Of a stretch of 64,000 nt of DNA, positions 10,761 through 23,900 are shown piece by piece (the first letter of the stretch is position 1; every line of letters starts with the position of its first letter). Made by a program: the position numbers and the translations under genes. The DNA is taken from contig NC_083519.1 of the NCBI RefSeq assembly GCF_032362555.1, positions 2,435,501 through 2,499,500 on the forward strand, read 5' to 3'. Below the pieces are notes generated by a model that worked only from the letters and a program-made list of their open reading frames with translations, did not search any database and was not told where the DNA came from. Source of the stretch: Amyelois transitella (Eukaryota > Arthropoda > Insecta > Lepidoptera > Pyralidae).

Positions 10761-12104
10761 TTTGATGAAGTGCTACATAGATTAACTCAGAACTTGTTAT
10801 AAAGTTGTTAACTTGTCATATCAATGAATTTAAATAAAAAAAAATACAGTTCCATTCATCCAACCAATACAGTTATATTATTTTTTTGTTTATTATCATT
10901 TGTCATATTATTATCGTTATCATCCCGATGCCCATCAGTAGGTATCTATATTATCAAACTCTATGATCAATCATAAAGTAAATAAGTTTAGTGTTTTGTT
11001 TGTTCTTTTCGAAAAAACATGCACAGATTTTTTAAAAAGGTCAATGTATCAATCTCAGGAAATAAAATTGTTACCATAGATTTTATCGTATTTTTTTCGA
11101 TGGCAATTTTCGCGATTGTTCCTTTATATTTGTCCCTGTTTCTTACCGGAGCTTCGCTTCCCAGGGGATAGTTAAAAGTAGGTACCTATGTTATATAATC
11201 CTTAGTCTAGTTTGTATCAGTGGCACATTTCATCAAATTCGGTCGGTTACAAAAAAAAACATAAACCTCTCGTATAAATAAAACGAATATTCACCAAAAA
11301 TATTTTTATTTCAACATCTTCCATATATGACTTACGAACTACATTTTAATGAAATAGTATTGCAAACTTTTCGTATACAATCACCAATATAAACACACCT
11401 CAGAATCACACTTTAATTTTTAATAGTTTTTCTATGGACTCTCTTTATTTAAAAAGTTACAAGTTATAAAGTTACAAGTAACAACCACCCCAAACTTAGG
11501 AAATAATATACTTACTTAAAAACATACATTTCATAAACACGCTATTGATCTAAAAATTTAGTATCAATTGAGCTAAAAAAATATTTTAAAATTTAGTTGA
11601 AACGTGTTACAATCATAATTATTACCTATATATTTAAAGGTCCACTTTCGTTTATTAAAAAAAAGTAAGACCATAGTTAAAAAATATTACAGAATTAAAG
11701 TGTCAATTCTGCCACACTGTACAAAATGGCACACCCAAAATCACCCATTAAGCGTAGTATTTTTATTAATTATATGTAATTAATCAATTTTATTATGTTT
11801 TAGTTCTACTCGTTTATAATATATGTATATATTTTTTTTGTATTTTACACATTTATAATATTATTTTTTTTCTAAAAAAAATGTTACACTTTCACCCACT
11901 GCCTTCTTTAAATCTAGTCGTAAGAGAAATACTTTAAATTAGGCATAGGTACTTCTAATTATACATTTTATTTTACTAAAAACTCCAATCGAAATATAAG
12001 TACATATTCCGTAATTTTTTAGCAAAACGTTCTCAACAAAAATATTTTTTTAATGATATCTTTATTATATTGATTTCTTTGTATTTCTGTTGCACATATA
12101 ATAA
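10761..12104. other. AT-rich intergenic DNA
   Basis: No supported gene. A short repeat remnant with CCGGAGCTTCGCTTCCCAGG lies near 11150. Confidence 0.5.
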
Positions 12105-12303
12105 ACTAGAGGCCGCCGGCGACTTCGTCCGCATGGAAACCCTATCTATCCCGCGGGAACTCCGGGATAATTCTGGGTCTTCAGCTACCTACATACCAAA
12201 TTTCATCGTAATCGGTTCAGTAGTTTTTGCGTGAAAGAGTAACAAACATCCATACTGACATACTCGTTATCTGTAATAACTTTCGCATTTATAATATAAG
12301 TAG
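12105..12303 (+). mobile_element. Lep1-like non-autonomous element
   Basis: It starts CTAGAGGCCGCCGGCGACTT, carries AAATTTCATCGTAATCGGTT, and ends TTTCGCATTTATAATATAAG before a TAGG flank. This layout matches the Lep1-type short elements (Helitron-like) common in Lepidoptera. A second, inverted copy lies at 61310-61470. Confidence 0.65.
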
Positions 12304-12334
12304 GATAACAGAGACATAAAGTTAAGGCGTTGTC

Positions 12335-12430
12335 ACAATTTGGAATCCATATTGCGTTTAGGTTACACATCCAGTTGCCTAAATGTACAGGTTTCCTCGC
12401 GATGTTATCCTCACCGTAAAAGCATCGAGA
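12335..12430 (+). repeat. Family D SINE fragment
   Basis: It contains ACACATCCAGTTGCCTAAAT and GTTTCCTCGCGATGTTATCC with TCACCGTAAAAGCATCGA, a block also present at 28375-28612. The remainder of the family unit is absent. Confidence 0.6.
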
Positions 12431-13206
12431 TTCCTATTTATATATCTAATTATTTTATTAATATCAATATTTTAAAAAATTGTGTTGTTCAAGCAACTGA
12501 GACAATGATTGATTGTCCTTAATTATTATAATTTCTACAGATTAAGACCGCGCCACAGTTGGGCAAAGACTAAAATATACGCTTATGATCATTTTCACAT
12601 TTTTAATTATTTCTTTTTATTAAATGTGAAATGGATCTCAATAATTTATCACTAGGTATAATTAAATTTACATGGTAATACAATTTATTTATTTTTATTA
12701 ATATTGGATAATCGAATAGGTAGTATTTATTAAAATTCAATGTTATTTTACATAGGAAACTGGTAACTGTTTTATACTAAATATATAACCACATTATGGG
12801 GCGTCACGTGCGATATTTTTAGATCAAAATTTAAAATCATGGTCTTTAATAAAAAAAAACTTAATAAGTAAGAAAGATTTTTTTTATTGTAGCAGAAAAT
12901 ATAAACTAACTTAAAATTCATTCTAAATTTGGTTTGATGCTGAAGATTCAAGATTAGGTTTTTCTTATTTTTTTTGTTTGTATTACTTAAAATGTGTTAC
13001 TTACTCGACAAAAAATAACCTTAATCTAATTCATATGCAAATAAGGCAGACGAAATTCACACCTCACATTGGTTACACAATCACACAAACATTGCTTATC
13101 TTATGAATTTTCAATTTGTACCTAAATATCTGTAGTTTTTATGTATCGTAGGTATATGTTTTATGATGCAAAAAGAACTAAGATAACTTATCTATATTTT
13201 ATCAAT

Positions 13207-13270
13207 TAACCAAACAGCTGAATGTGGCCTACCAATATTTTCAAGACTGTTGGCTCTGTCTACCCCGCAA
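13207..13270 (+). repeat. Family A fragment
   Basis: Only the tail-proximal block survives: ACAGCTGAATGTGGCC, the TTTTCAAGACTGTTGGCTC hairpin region and CTACCCCGCAA. Confidence 0.7.
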
Positions 13271-13359
13271 CAGGTATTTAGAACTAAGACAATGCAGCTT
13301 CCGATCATAAGTACTGTTTGGTAAATGAGACTGGAGAACCAACTGTGAACCGAAGTAAC

Positions 13360-13432
13360 AAGGTTCGTACCAAATGGAACGATGTAGTCTCTGCCTACCC
13401 CTCCGAGAAAGAGGAGTGATATTTTATAACAT
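13360..13432 (+). repeat. Family B fragment
   Basis: It contains GTAGTCTCTGCCTACCCCTC and a GAAAGAGGAGTGAT 3' end, lacking the upstream half. Confidence 0.6.
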
Positions 13433-14554
13433 CTCTACGTATGTTATGTAAGCCTACACTAACCTATTAATGCCATTGTCAGCTGAAAATGTAGTTTAGG
13501 TGATAAATGTCGTGGTCTAGTGGTTAAACGTCATTTGATGAAACGTCGCCTTTCGATTCCGCTAAAAATGTCCAAACCGAACAAAAATGTCGGCACGTCA
13601 AAATAAACAGATATTAATAGGATTGTCTTCTTTATTACAATGCATTAAGCTTAAAATAAGAAATAGGTATAAAAGAAACAAAAATTAAATTAATTAACCT
13701 CTTATATTATAAGATATAATCAATCGCATAGCTAATTAACTGCAGTCATATATAGACAGTATACACATGCAATTCAAAATGTACAAATATAAACAAAGTT
13801 TAATTAATCTGCTTTCGAAGAGTTCAGAATAATTGAACCTCCTATTTTGTGGTCGGTTAAAATTAATACTTTTAATAGACAGAATACAAGAAAAAAAACA
13901 GAACAAAATAAAATACAATATTCACAACTAGAATTAAATAAAAATTGATCAACACACCATCTAGCGGCCAAAATCGGAATTAATACATAAATGGTGATAA
14001 AATGTTACTTCCATAACACATACTATATCTTAAATGAGGACGACAAGCAAGTTATATAAAATTAAAAATTTACAAAAATTTTACAATTAGAAAGAAATTA
14101 ATGTATTTACCGGCCGTAAAATGGGAAATTAATTCTGACAACAGTTAGTTCAATATGTAGCCACTAGTGGCGCTTATTTCAATCACACTAGCGCCACTAT
14201 GAATTAAAACAAAATTAGGCCTCACAGATTAAAATACAGCTTTTCTATTTAAAAAATATTTAATTGTTGGTGATGTCAATAAAGAAAATTAAGAATTCAT
14301 TCCACGTTTGGCAGTTTTATTGTTCAATCTTATTCAGTCTAGCTACAAAAGGCTCATACGCATATAATTCTAAATACATAATATAAGACTTTATAATTTG
14401 TAAGTACAGTCCAGTTCGTAGGTTCTGAAATAAAAGCAAACAATCTTAAACGTCTTTTTTATAATTAATTTACAGACATAAGATAAAACGAAATGAAATA
14501 AAAGATGTAGAATTAAGTATTATTATTTAAAAAGATATATTAAAATTGTGAGCC
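13433..14554. other. AT-rich intergenic DNA downstream of importin-11
   Basis: No gene found. A short perfect inverted repeat (TAGTGGCGCT / AGCGCCACTA) lies at 14165-14199, and a related CATCTAGCGGCC word at 13957. Confidence 0.45.
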
Positions 14555-14560
14555 TTTATT
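14555..14560 (-). promoter_or_regulatory. Probable importin-11 polyadenylation signal
   Basis: AATAAA on the minus strand lies about 400 nt downstream of the importin-11 stop codon. It is the first canonical hexamer I find after the stop. Confidence 0.45.
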
Positions 14561-14960
14561 TTAGTACCTTAAAGAAATGGACTAAATAATGGCAAATGAC
14601 TCGTTACAACTGATCATTGCAACAAAATAACGTTTATAAATCGCAATCAAGTCTTGAGTATTATATCACAGCATTTACATTACTGCGCACAACATTACAT
14701 GCAATGCAAGAATACAAAACATCATTCTGTTTCAAGTGCAATAAAGCATTTATAAAGTCTTACATTATCTAGAATTCACTCTTATTCATTCGACCTGAAT
14801 GCAAACGAAACTTTTTGACACATACCACTTAGTACTGCCGCAAAAAAAAATGTGACACAGATAATAAAAAAAAACTAAAAAATTCATTCCGAATTGAAAT
14901 CATTTATAATTTAAACGTGTTTCCGAACGCGTCGAAAGCGAATTTGTGTCAAAACTAGAT

Positions 14961-17900
14961 TCAAAGCGGTATGTATTCTCTAATTTGCTGTAACGTCTCG
15001 TGGTCTGTCGCTTGTATGAGACGGTCGAACGTTTCTGCGCCGACTTGTCCTTTTAGTGTCTCCAACTGAAATAAAGATTTTACATTAATTTCCACAATGA
15101 TCTTTCATATGTGTGTGGTGGGTAGAGAGGCGTATGTGTATTTGAAATGATACAAATTGGTGTTAAATTAGTCCTTGTCTGATTAATACATTTACATGAC
15201 GACCCTGTCAGAATTTCAAATCAGGTAATGACCCTATTGAAAACGGTCAATCTTTCAATCGTGGTTAATAGAACTTTTTGTCATAATACTCATAAATGGT
15301 ACACAGTAAATTTGTGACATTACAAACAGTAATTTGACTTTGGCATGTGTGTTTGATCTCCCCTCTTCCCTCTCCACAGCCCCACCAATGTCAATGACCT
15401 TAGCGGGTTGGGCAGCAGCCAATAATCTCTGTCTTGACTCTTGTGGCCGTTCGCCCACCACTATTATAGACATCCCCCTCTCCCCCCATACATAATTTTT
15501 ACAGTGTGTACATATTTTATTTTATTTTTATTTATTTGACGAAATACAATTAGTTCTACATTCATTCATGTTTTTTTTTAATGTAGACAATGTTCATTCG
15601 TCCACGATGTAGTTTTAAGAGATCTATATTTGTAAATTATTTTGTAATTTGTTCCGCCGCTTGTTCTACACATGCGCTTCGGAAGCGGTAGTAGTTATAA
15701 TTTGATTTAAGTGATGTGACGTCACTTAGTGATACCTTGTATCCAATTTTGAAAATAAATCTATTCTATTCTACAGAGAGTGAGAGTGCCGTGTGTTTCC
15801 CGGCACCAATACAAAAAAGAATAGGACCACTCCATCTCTTCCCATAGATGTCGTAAAAGGCGACTAAGGGATAGGCTTACAAACTTGGGATTCTTTTTTA
15901 GGCGATGGGCAAGCAACCTGTCACTATTTGAATCTCAATTCTATCATTAAGCCAAATAGCTGAACGTGGCCATTCAGTCCTTTCAAGACTGTTGGCTCTG
16001 TCTACCCTGCAAGGGATATAGACGTGAACATATGTATGTATGTATTCTACAGAGATCGCTAGCCCATAGTAAGCACACTCGCACAATGTCAACAACAGAA
16101 TGTCACCTGATGATGCACAACAGCTCGCAGGTCGATGACCCTGGCGGGATGCGCGGCCGCCAGCCTCCTCCTCCGCAGCTCGTGCGGCGTGTTGCAGTCC
16201 CCGCCCCGCGCGTCCCCCCAGCGCGCGGCGCCCCCGCGGCCCTCCAGCGGGGAAGGGGGGCGGGAGCCCGGGGGGGCCACTAGTCCGCTAGAAGACAAAT
16301 TAGAGTATTATTAATTATTATTCAATTAAAATTTCTGGAGCACAAGTTATATTATATATGACATATTGGAATGGCGTGGGGTTTCAGGTATTTAGAGTAG
16401 AATCATTCCCATGGATTATAGTAAAAGGCGATTAAAAGGCGCACCCTGAGATCCTCTCCAAATCATCGCTCTTGAATTTTTTTCGAGTCAATTCCATTGA
16501 ATCAACGACTAAACAACTTTGACAGGACTACGTGAAAAGACCGCGAATCTTTTTTTTTAATAAATAAATGGTATTCGATTTTTAAAATCAAGGAGTTTTC
16601 AATTAAAAAGATTTTATTATGACAGGAACAGTGGAAATATTCCATTCTTTAAACATTCAGCTCTCATAACCGGGACGTACGCTAGTGGGATGATATAGAA
16701 TGATTTAATTTTATAACAAATATAATATATTTGTCAATAATGTTTTCTCAATAACGATAACTCCGTCATTGTACTTATAATTCCAGTTACTGTATTGTAT
16801 TATATTATTTTTTTATGAAATGAGTTTAAAAACAAACAACTCACTCGACATGAGCACCATTGTCTTCAGTCTTCATGACGTCATTCAGCACTTCAGTCAA
16901 ATTCAGTAGTATCGCCGGGAACCGCTCGAGAACTGTCGCGTTCTGTGTCGTCAATAGAGCGGCCAATCCTAGACCTGCAAATAAATATATAATTAAGTTA
17001 TATATATATATACTAGCTGTCCCGACAAACGTTGTTTTGGCATATAAATAAGTTTTAAGTAATTTCTAATTAACAAAATATGTTAAGAGTGGACAAGTAA
17101 GCAGTTAAAATAGATGTTAGCTGATTCTCACACCTACTCAATATGCTCACAAAATTTCATGAGTATCGGTCGAGCCGTTTCGGAGGAGTACGGGAACAAA
17201 CATTGTGACACGAGTATGTTACATATAAGATTCATTGCATGATGAATTTTGGAAAATATGGAAATGCCGTGTGGTCTTAAGAATAGAAACCACTCCATCT
17301 CATTCCCATGGATGTCGTAAATGACGACTAAGGGATAGGTTTATTAACTTTGGATTCTTCTTTTGGGCGATGGACTAGCAACCTGTCACTATTTTAATCT
17401 CAATCCTATCATTAAGCCAAACAGCTGAACGCGGTGATAGGCCATGTTTCTGGAGTGATAGGCTCTGTCTACCCCGCAAGATATATGGACGTGACTTTAT
17501 TTATATATGTAAAGAAGGAAAATAATCGCTTTTATGGGGGCCACACGTGTAATAAATCTAAAATAATGTTTCATTACTGACACTTTCAATTTTAAAAAAT
17601 CATAAACTCACCTACTACCTTCCACCTTTCCACCTGTGTAACCAGGTTCATGTTTTCAGTCCATACTTGAAGTAACCTAAAAAAAATGTTTAAATTTTTA
17701 TTAGGAAATGTATTTTAAATCTTACACAGAACGTTTATTAAGAATGCCTTAGATCGCTATAAAAAGATTATACAGCTATTCGTACAATATTAACAAAAAA
17801 AATATTTTGAAACTTATTTTACGAACTTCCATGATAAATTCAATTATATCATTAAGCTAAACAGCTGAACGTGGCCTATCAGTCTTTCCAAGACTGTTGG

Positions 17901-20900
17901 CTTTGTCTACCCCGCAAGGGATATAGACGTGATTATATATATGTTTTCTACCTATGCTATCAAATTTCGACAGAATGTATGTTTATATTGTTATATATTG
18001 TAGGAAGTATAGTTATTAGTTATTTATTCCTACAGAAGAAAGAAGGAGAAAAGAGGAGAAAATAATCAGTTTAAAATAATTATATTATGAACATAAAAAT
18101 TGAGAAGCTTTTACAATAAAAATTATTTTTGACATATATCACTAACAAACAACATCGTGGCAACCGTTGCTATGGCGTATACCATGAAGGTTGCCTACAT
18201 ATATTGTTTTTACAATAAATAAATATGAAAGAAACATACCTATTTAGTACTTTCCCTGGATCATGGTCGTATTCAGTTAGTGAGGCGGCCGCCTCTTGCA
18301 CCGCTTTGTAGAATAGATCCGAAGATAGCAATATCACTCTTGAAACCAGTGACAGCTGCACTGATAGGACCAAAGGCAGATCATCTCCTTCTAGCAGACA
18401 ACTATTGGACAAAGAGAAAATACATCAATCAATTGTTATAAAACTCTATGGTTGTTTAAAAACGCTTGACAGACATTATGGGAAACTGCTTTTATTGAAG
18501 CAAGCTTTGGATAAAATAACTTGAGTAAATGCAGCCTTAATCTATACTAATATTATAAAGCTGAAGAGTTTGTTTTGTTTGTTTGTTTGTTTAAACGCGC
18601 TAATCTCAGAAACTACTGAACCGATTTAAATAATTCTTTCACTGTTAGATAGTCTATTTATCGAGGAAGGCTATAGGCTACATTTTATCCCGGATTTCCT
18701 ACGGGAAACGTGAACAATGAAGGTGAAAGTTGAATGAGTCGGCCATCTGCGAGCTTTCCACGCGAACGCTGCGCAAACCAACAAAGATATAGTAAAACAA
18801 TGTACTAAAGATGTGAAGTACTCATTTTTTGTCACGTCAAAAAAGTCAGCGAGAGCATATATCTATCTCTTAAGGTTTACTTACAATAACCACTTTTATG
18901 TTCATTTTTTAAGATTATTTTTTCATTATAAACATAAGTTATTTTGAAACCAATTTTCTTTAATTCAGTATAAATCCTTATCCAAATAATTATGTTTATT
19001 ACTTTCGGCTTCTCTATATGTAGACTAAAATTGCCATTTACAGTATATATCTATCAGACGAATAGGTTTTGAGATATAGTCGTTATAAGCAATTTGCAGC
19101 GAAACATTTAATACGGCGAACCAGCGTTCTTTCTAATACGCATGACCGCCTGACCGCCCCCCCCCCCCCCCCCCTTACCCCGCATCTTTCGATTGCCCTT
19201 ATTACTATTTTAAAGTAAAGTCTCAGCCTGTAAGATCCCACTACTGGGCAAAGGCCTCTCATCTCACTATACGGTCTCCGTTCCGTCACGGGTAATGATG
19301 TGTGCCAAGTCGTCGCCAAGTCGCATAACAATTAGCAGCTATAATTGATAAAGCCGAGGAGGATGTTTGCAAAAATAAATATGATGCCAAAAATAACTAT
19401 TCCACGCGGACGAAGTCGCGGGCACGGCTAGTATGAAATAACTTAGGTAAAGGTAGCGTTTGAATCGCCACATTAGTGACAACAGAATTATTCGATTACT
19501 TTGACCAAAAAACAAAATTTCATTCACATTAACATTTCGAATATAAAAAAAAAAGATTGCTGAGTAAGAATAATTTAAAAATACATTTAACTCATTGTAT
19601 AACTCACACTGTGATCACACCCTCTATTCTCATACTTTAATTATAGAATAAAAAAATGACTTACTGTATAACTCTTATGAGAATAGGCCATATAACTTTG
19701 ACGCCTAAGAACGCGTTCCTCTCCGGGAACGTGACGCTCATGCAAATCTCCGCCATTTTCAATACGGTGATCACACCCTCTATTCTCATATCACTCAACA
19801 TGTCTTCTAACAACGCCATACATTTCCCGCCAGCGCCTGTCAGGAACTCCTCGGGACATAACAGTGTGTACGCTTGCATTATGTATACGACTATTCGGAG
19901 ATGCTCTGTTGATTGTTCTGTGGACAAAGTGATACTAATTTAAAGTGAGAATTCGAATAGAGAATAAAATATTGTTGGGCTTAGAAACAGAATAACAGTT
20001 ACTTGAAAAAAATGAAAACTTTAAGTGATATTGTTTTGGTTGAGGTGCGTTAAAATTTGTTGGTACGCCATCTTGGTACATCCGCCATTTTGGATTCAGT
20101 ACGACATCATTAGCGCAACAAAAAACATACAAACATACAGTCACGTGTATATTCCTTGCGGCGTAAACAGAGCCAACAGATTCCCTTAGTTGCAATTTAC
20201 GACATCCATTGGTAAGCACATCTTACCTATGAATGTCGTAAATTGCAAGTGCAAGAGTGGTCCTTTTCTAAAATGCCAAAAACCACCCGGTGCAATAAAA
20301 TATCAACAAATTTTACAAAAAACCAGACAACCATGTTCAATCTGGAAAATTTTGGTGAAAAATATAGCCTCTGTCTACCCTACCGAGAAAGAGATGTGGT
20401 GTTTTGTATGTATGTAAATACCAACCTAATATAGGACACAGATTCTCAGCCAGCGTCAATGTAGGCGGGTCGGGAGCCTGCGAGGTCTCCAATATGGCTA
20501 GCCACAGTTCCAATGCGTCTTCTAATAAATACACATGTGCTGGTTCAGACAAGCGAGTGGATTCGTTCACAACGCTCACAATCCAAGGCCGAACGTTCGG
20601 CGAGCATTCGCCTATTGCCTGAAAAACAAAGATTTTTCAAATAAAGTTTTGTCTCGATTATGTTGAGAGGGGAGAAGATACAAAATAACTTGTATCCACC
20701 ATATTCGAGGAAGTAGCCATCTTGAATTTTGGGTGACCGTTGTCTATTGATGTAATTTTTCAATTTGTGAGTCAAACTTTTATAATTTAGAGTCAGCCGT
20801 CTTGGTTTTTTGATAATGTTGTATGTCGGTGTAATTTTTAAAAGATTGACACACAATCTCTGACTTTCAATACCATACATACGTATTAACACACACACGC

Positions 20901-23900
20901 TTTTGAACTAATCAAAAAAACCTGACTTAAAAATTGATAAAATGTTACTATTTAACTAGTATTCTTATAGTCGAAATCTTGAATAGCTATACATTGAGCA
21001 GGTGAACTATTACAAACAAAGCGACCGCTGGCGGCATGTCATAACTAGCGACGTGTTGTTGTTCCAAAATTAAATGTGTCAAATAGTTAATCGGACTGAA
21101 AGTTTTGTTTTAAAATTGGAAGAACATGGCTTACAAACTTGGTATTCTTTTTTTAGGCGATGTGCTAGCGACCTGTCACTATTTGAATCTCAATTCTATC
21201 TTAAAGCCAAATAGCTGAACATGGCCTATCGTAGTCTTTTCAAGACTGTTGGCTCCGTCTACCCCACAGGGGATATAGACATGACCATATATATATATAT
21301 GTGTGTGGGAGAAGTTTTGTTTTTTGTTTTATTTAAATCCTTTTTGTTAGCTGACCTCTTACTTATTTTTACGTTGGTAACATTAAGAGATAGAATAGTG
21401 AGTCTGTGGTACGATTAAAGACGTTATAAGATGTGTTTTTAAGAAGTCCAATAAAATAAGAAGATTTACGATATAATTCCGCACTGTTTTACTTTCATTC
21501 CCACACATATATATATATAGATGTAGAAGAACACAATAACGTATACCTTGAGCAGGTGCACGGTAGCGGACAAGACGGCCGCGCGCAGCATGTTGTGTCC
21601 GGCGGCGTGCTGCCACAGCTGCGGCAGGTGCGCGCACAGCGCGCCCGCGCCGCCGCCGCGCGCCACGTGCGCGCCGCACCGCTCCATCACGTACGACACC
21701 ACGTGGAGGACGTGCATTTTCGTATCGCACTCTTCCGATTCCACCTTTGAATTAAGTTTGTGTATATTATTAGCTATACTATGTTATATTATAAAGGAAT
21801 AATAGCGGGATTCCACCTGTGAATTAAGTTTGTGTGTATATCATTACGACACCACGTGGAGGACGTGCATTTTCGTATCGCACTCTTCCGATTCCACCTT
21901 TGAATTAAGTTTGTGTATATTATTAGCTATACTATGTTATATTATTAAGGAATAATAGCGGGATTCCACCTGTGAATTAAGTTTATGTGTATTATCATTA
22001 TCGATACTATGTAATATTATTAAGGAATAATAGCGGGATTCCACCTGTGAATTAAGTTTGTGTATATTATTAGCTATACTATGTTATATTATTAAGGAAT
22101 AATAGCGGGATTCCACCTGTGAATTAAGTTTGTGTGTATTATCATTATCTATATACTATGTAATATTATTAAGGAATAATAGCGGGATTCCACCTGTGAA
22201 TTAAGTTTGTGTATATCATTATCTATACTATGTAATATTATAAAGGAATAAAAGCGATGGAAGTATGCAGAGATCGTGGCAAGTGGAAAGAGGTAGTGTC
22301 TGCCTACCCGTACGGGAAAGAGGCGTGATTTTATGTATAGTATGTATGTATATTATAAAGCTGAAGAGTTTGTTTGTTTGTTTGTTTTGTTTGAATGCGC
22401 TAATATCAGGAACTACTGGTTCGTATTGAAAAGATTTGACCATTTATCGAGGAACGCTTTAAGCTATATAACATCACGCTGTAACTTTTAGGAGCGGAGA
22501 AATAATGAAATGTGTAAAAAAAAACACACGCGAAGTCGCGGGCACAGCTAGTATGTAATATAAAGGTAGGTATGACAAAACTGTATCTTTGAAATGTTCC
22601 AAACCCGTGAATGCCAACACTCTCTCTCTGTCCCTCATGTTCGTAATATATTTTTTTTATTAATAAACTACTTATGATTAGGTTTGGCCCGATTTAGGGT
22701 AAATTACACTGAAATAGTGAAGAACGGAGTCTACTGGTTGTAATATAATAGAATATTACTTAAAATTAAATTAGCAATTTAAAAAAAAAACCCGCCACAA
22801 ATGTGTTACGTTACGTTACACAATCTTTACGTGGCCTTTCAATATTTTGAAGACTATTGGCTCTGCCTAACCCGCAAAACATAAATACGTGATAATATAT
22901 CATGTTAACTAAATCTTAAGATACCTAGTACATATTAAGTAATATTTTTAAATCAACACGTCCCGTTGGGGCAAATAGTTGAAAATAAATACTTAAATAA
23001 TCATCTCTACCTACACCATATAAAAAGCAGCTTCAAAATTTTGAAAAAGCCGCTTCAAAATTTTTCATACTACTTACCAATAATTCGTAAAGCGCTGCAA
23101 TCGCGTGCGGAGCGTATGGTGCGAATTGTTCCACATCGAAATTGAAGTCGTCTATTGTGCTTCTGAGCGCTTCGGCGGCTGCTAATTTCACAGCCGGATC
23201 TTCATCGGGTTGTGTTAAAGGTTCGATGAGCGCTTCATACATCGCCGGTCTGAGTGATTGCGATGCGCGTACGCCGCACCAGATACCTGTAATTTGTATT
23301 TATATATTATAATAACAATGACAGTTCGGTAGTTAGTAAACACATACCCGTTCTATGGTAAAATGGACTCACTCATTCACTAATTCGTTCATTATCTTAT
23401 TTTAACTTTATGCACGTAAAATGTAAAAACCTTAAAATAAATCTACTGCCGCAGTTGTGACAGAAAGATCAAATCCAAACGCGACAATGCTTATTCGCAC
23501 AGAGAAACTTGGCCTGCAGACGTTATGTTTCTCTGCAGGATACTGTACCACTTATTTATTTACGTGTTACGCACACTAGTTAGATTGCAAACCGATGATC
23601 TCACTGCGAGGGAAAAGATCGAAAAGAAACCTACATAGTGTAACTCGAAGACGGGAACAACTTTGAGTTATTCTATAACTTCTTTTGAATCGTAAATCAA
23701 TCATTAAAATACCCTTGATTTTTGGGGAAATAACGCAACACGGATAAAACTATAGAAGGGGGAGAAAGATAAGAGTGAAAATAGGAACTCACCAATAAGT
23801 TGACAAACTCTTCTCCTTATTATTCTGTAGTTATTATGTTTCATTTTCAATTCTTGGCTTAGCACATTTGTAAACCATTCGTCAAAATCCACCTGTAAAA

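Noticed and set aside
15966..16283. Plus-strand 105-codon frame rich in Pro/Ala/Arg
   Set aside because: It is the antisense shadow of GC-rich importin-11 exon 17 joined to a family A repeat.
19083..19331. Minus-strand 82-codon frame with a Gly run
   Set aside because: The Gly run is the C18 homopolymer; the rest overlaps a LINE-like fragment in an importin-11 intron.
21548..21802. Plus-strand frame of 84 codons with Cys/Ala/Ser
   Set aside because: It is the complement of importin-11 exon 11, whose minus-strand reading matches the family.
23033..23242. Independent 69-codon minus-strand gene
   Set aside because: It is importin-11 exon 10 read from an internal Met and past its donor.
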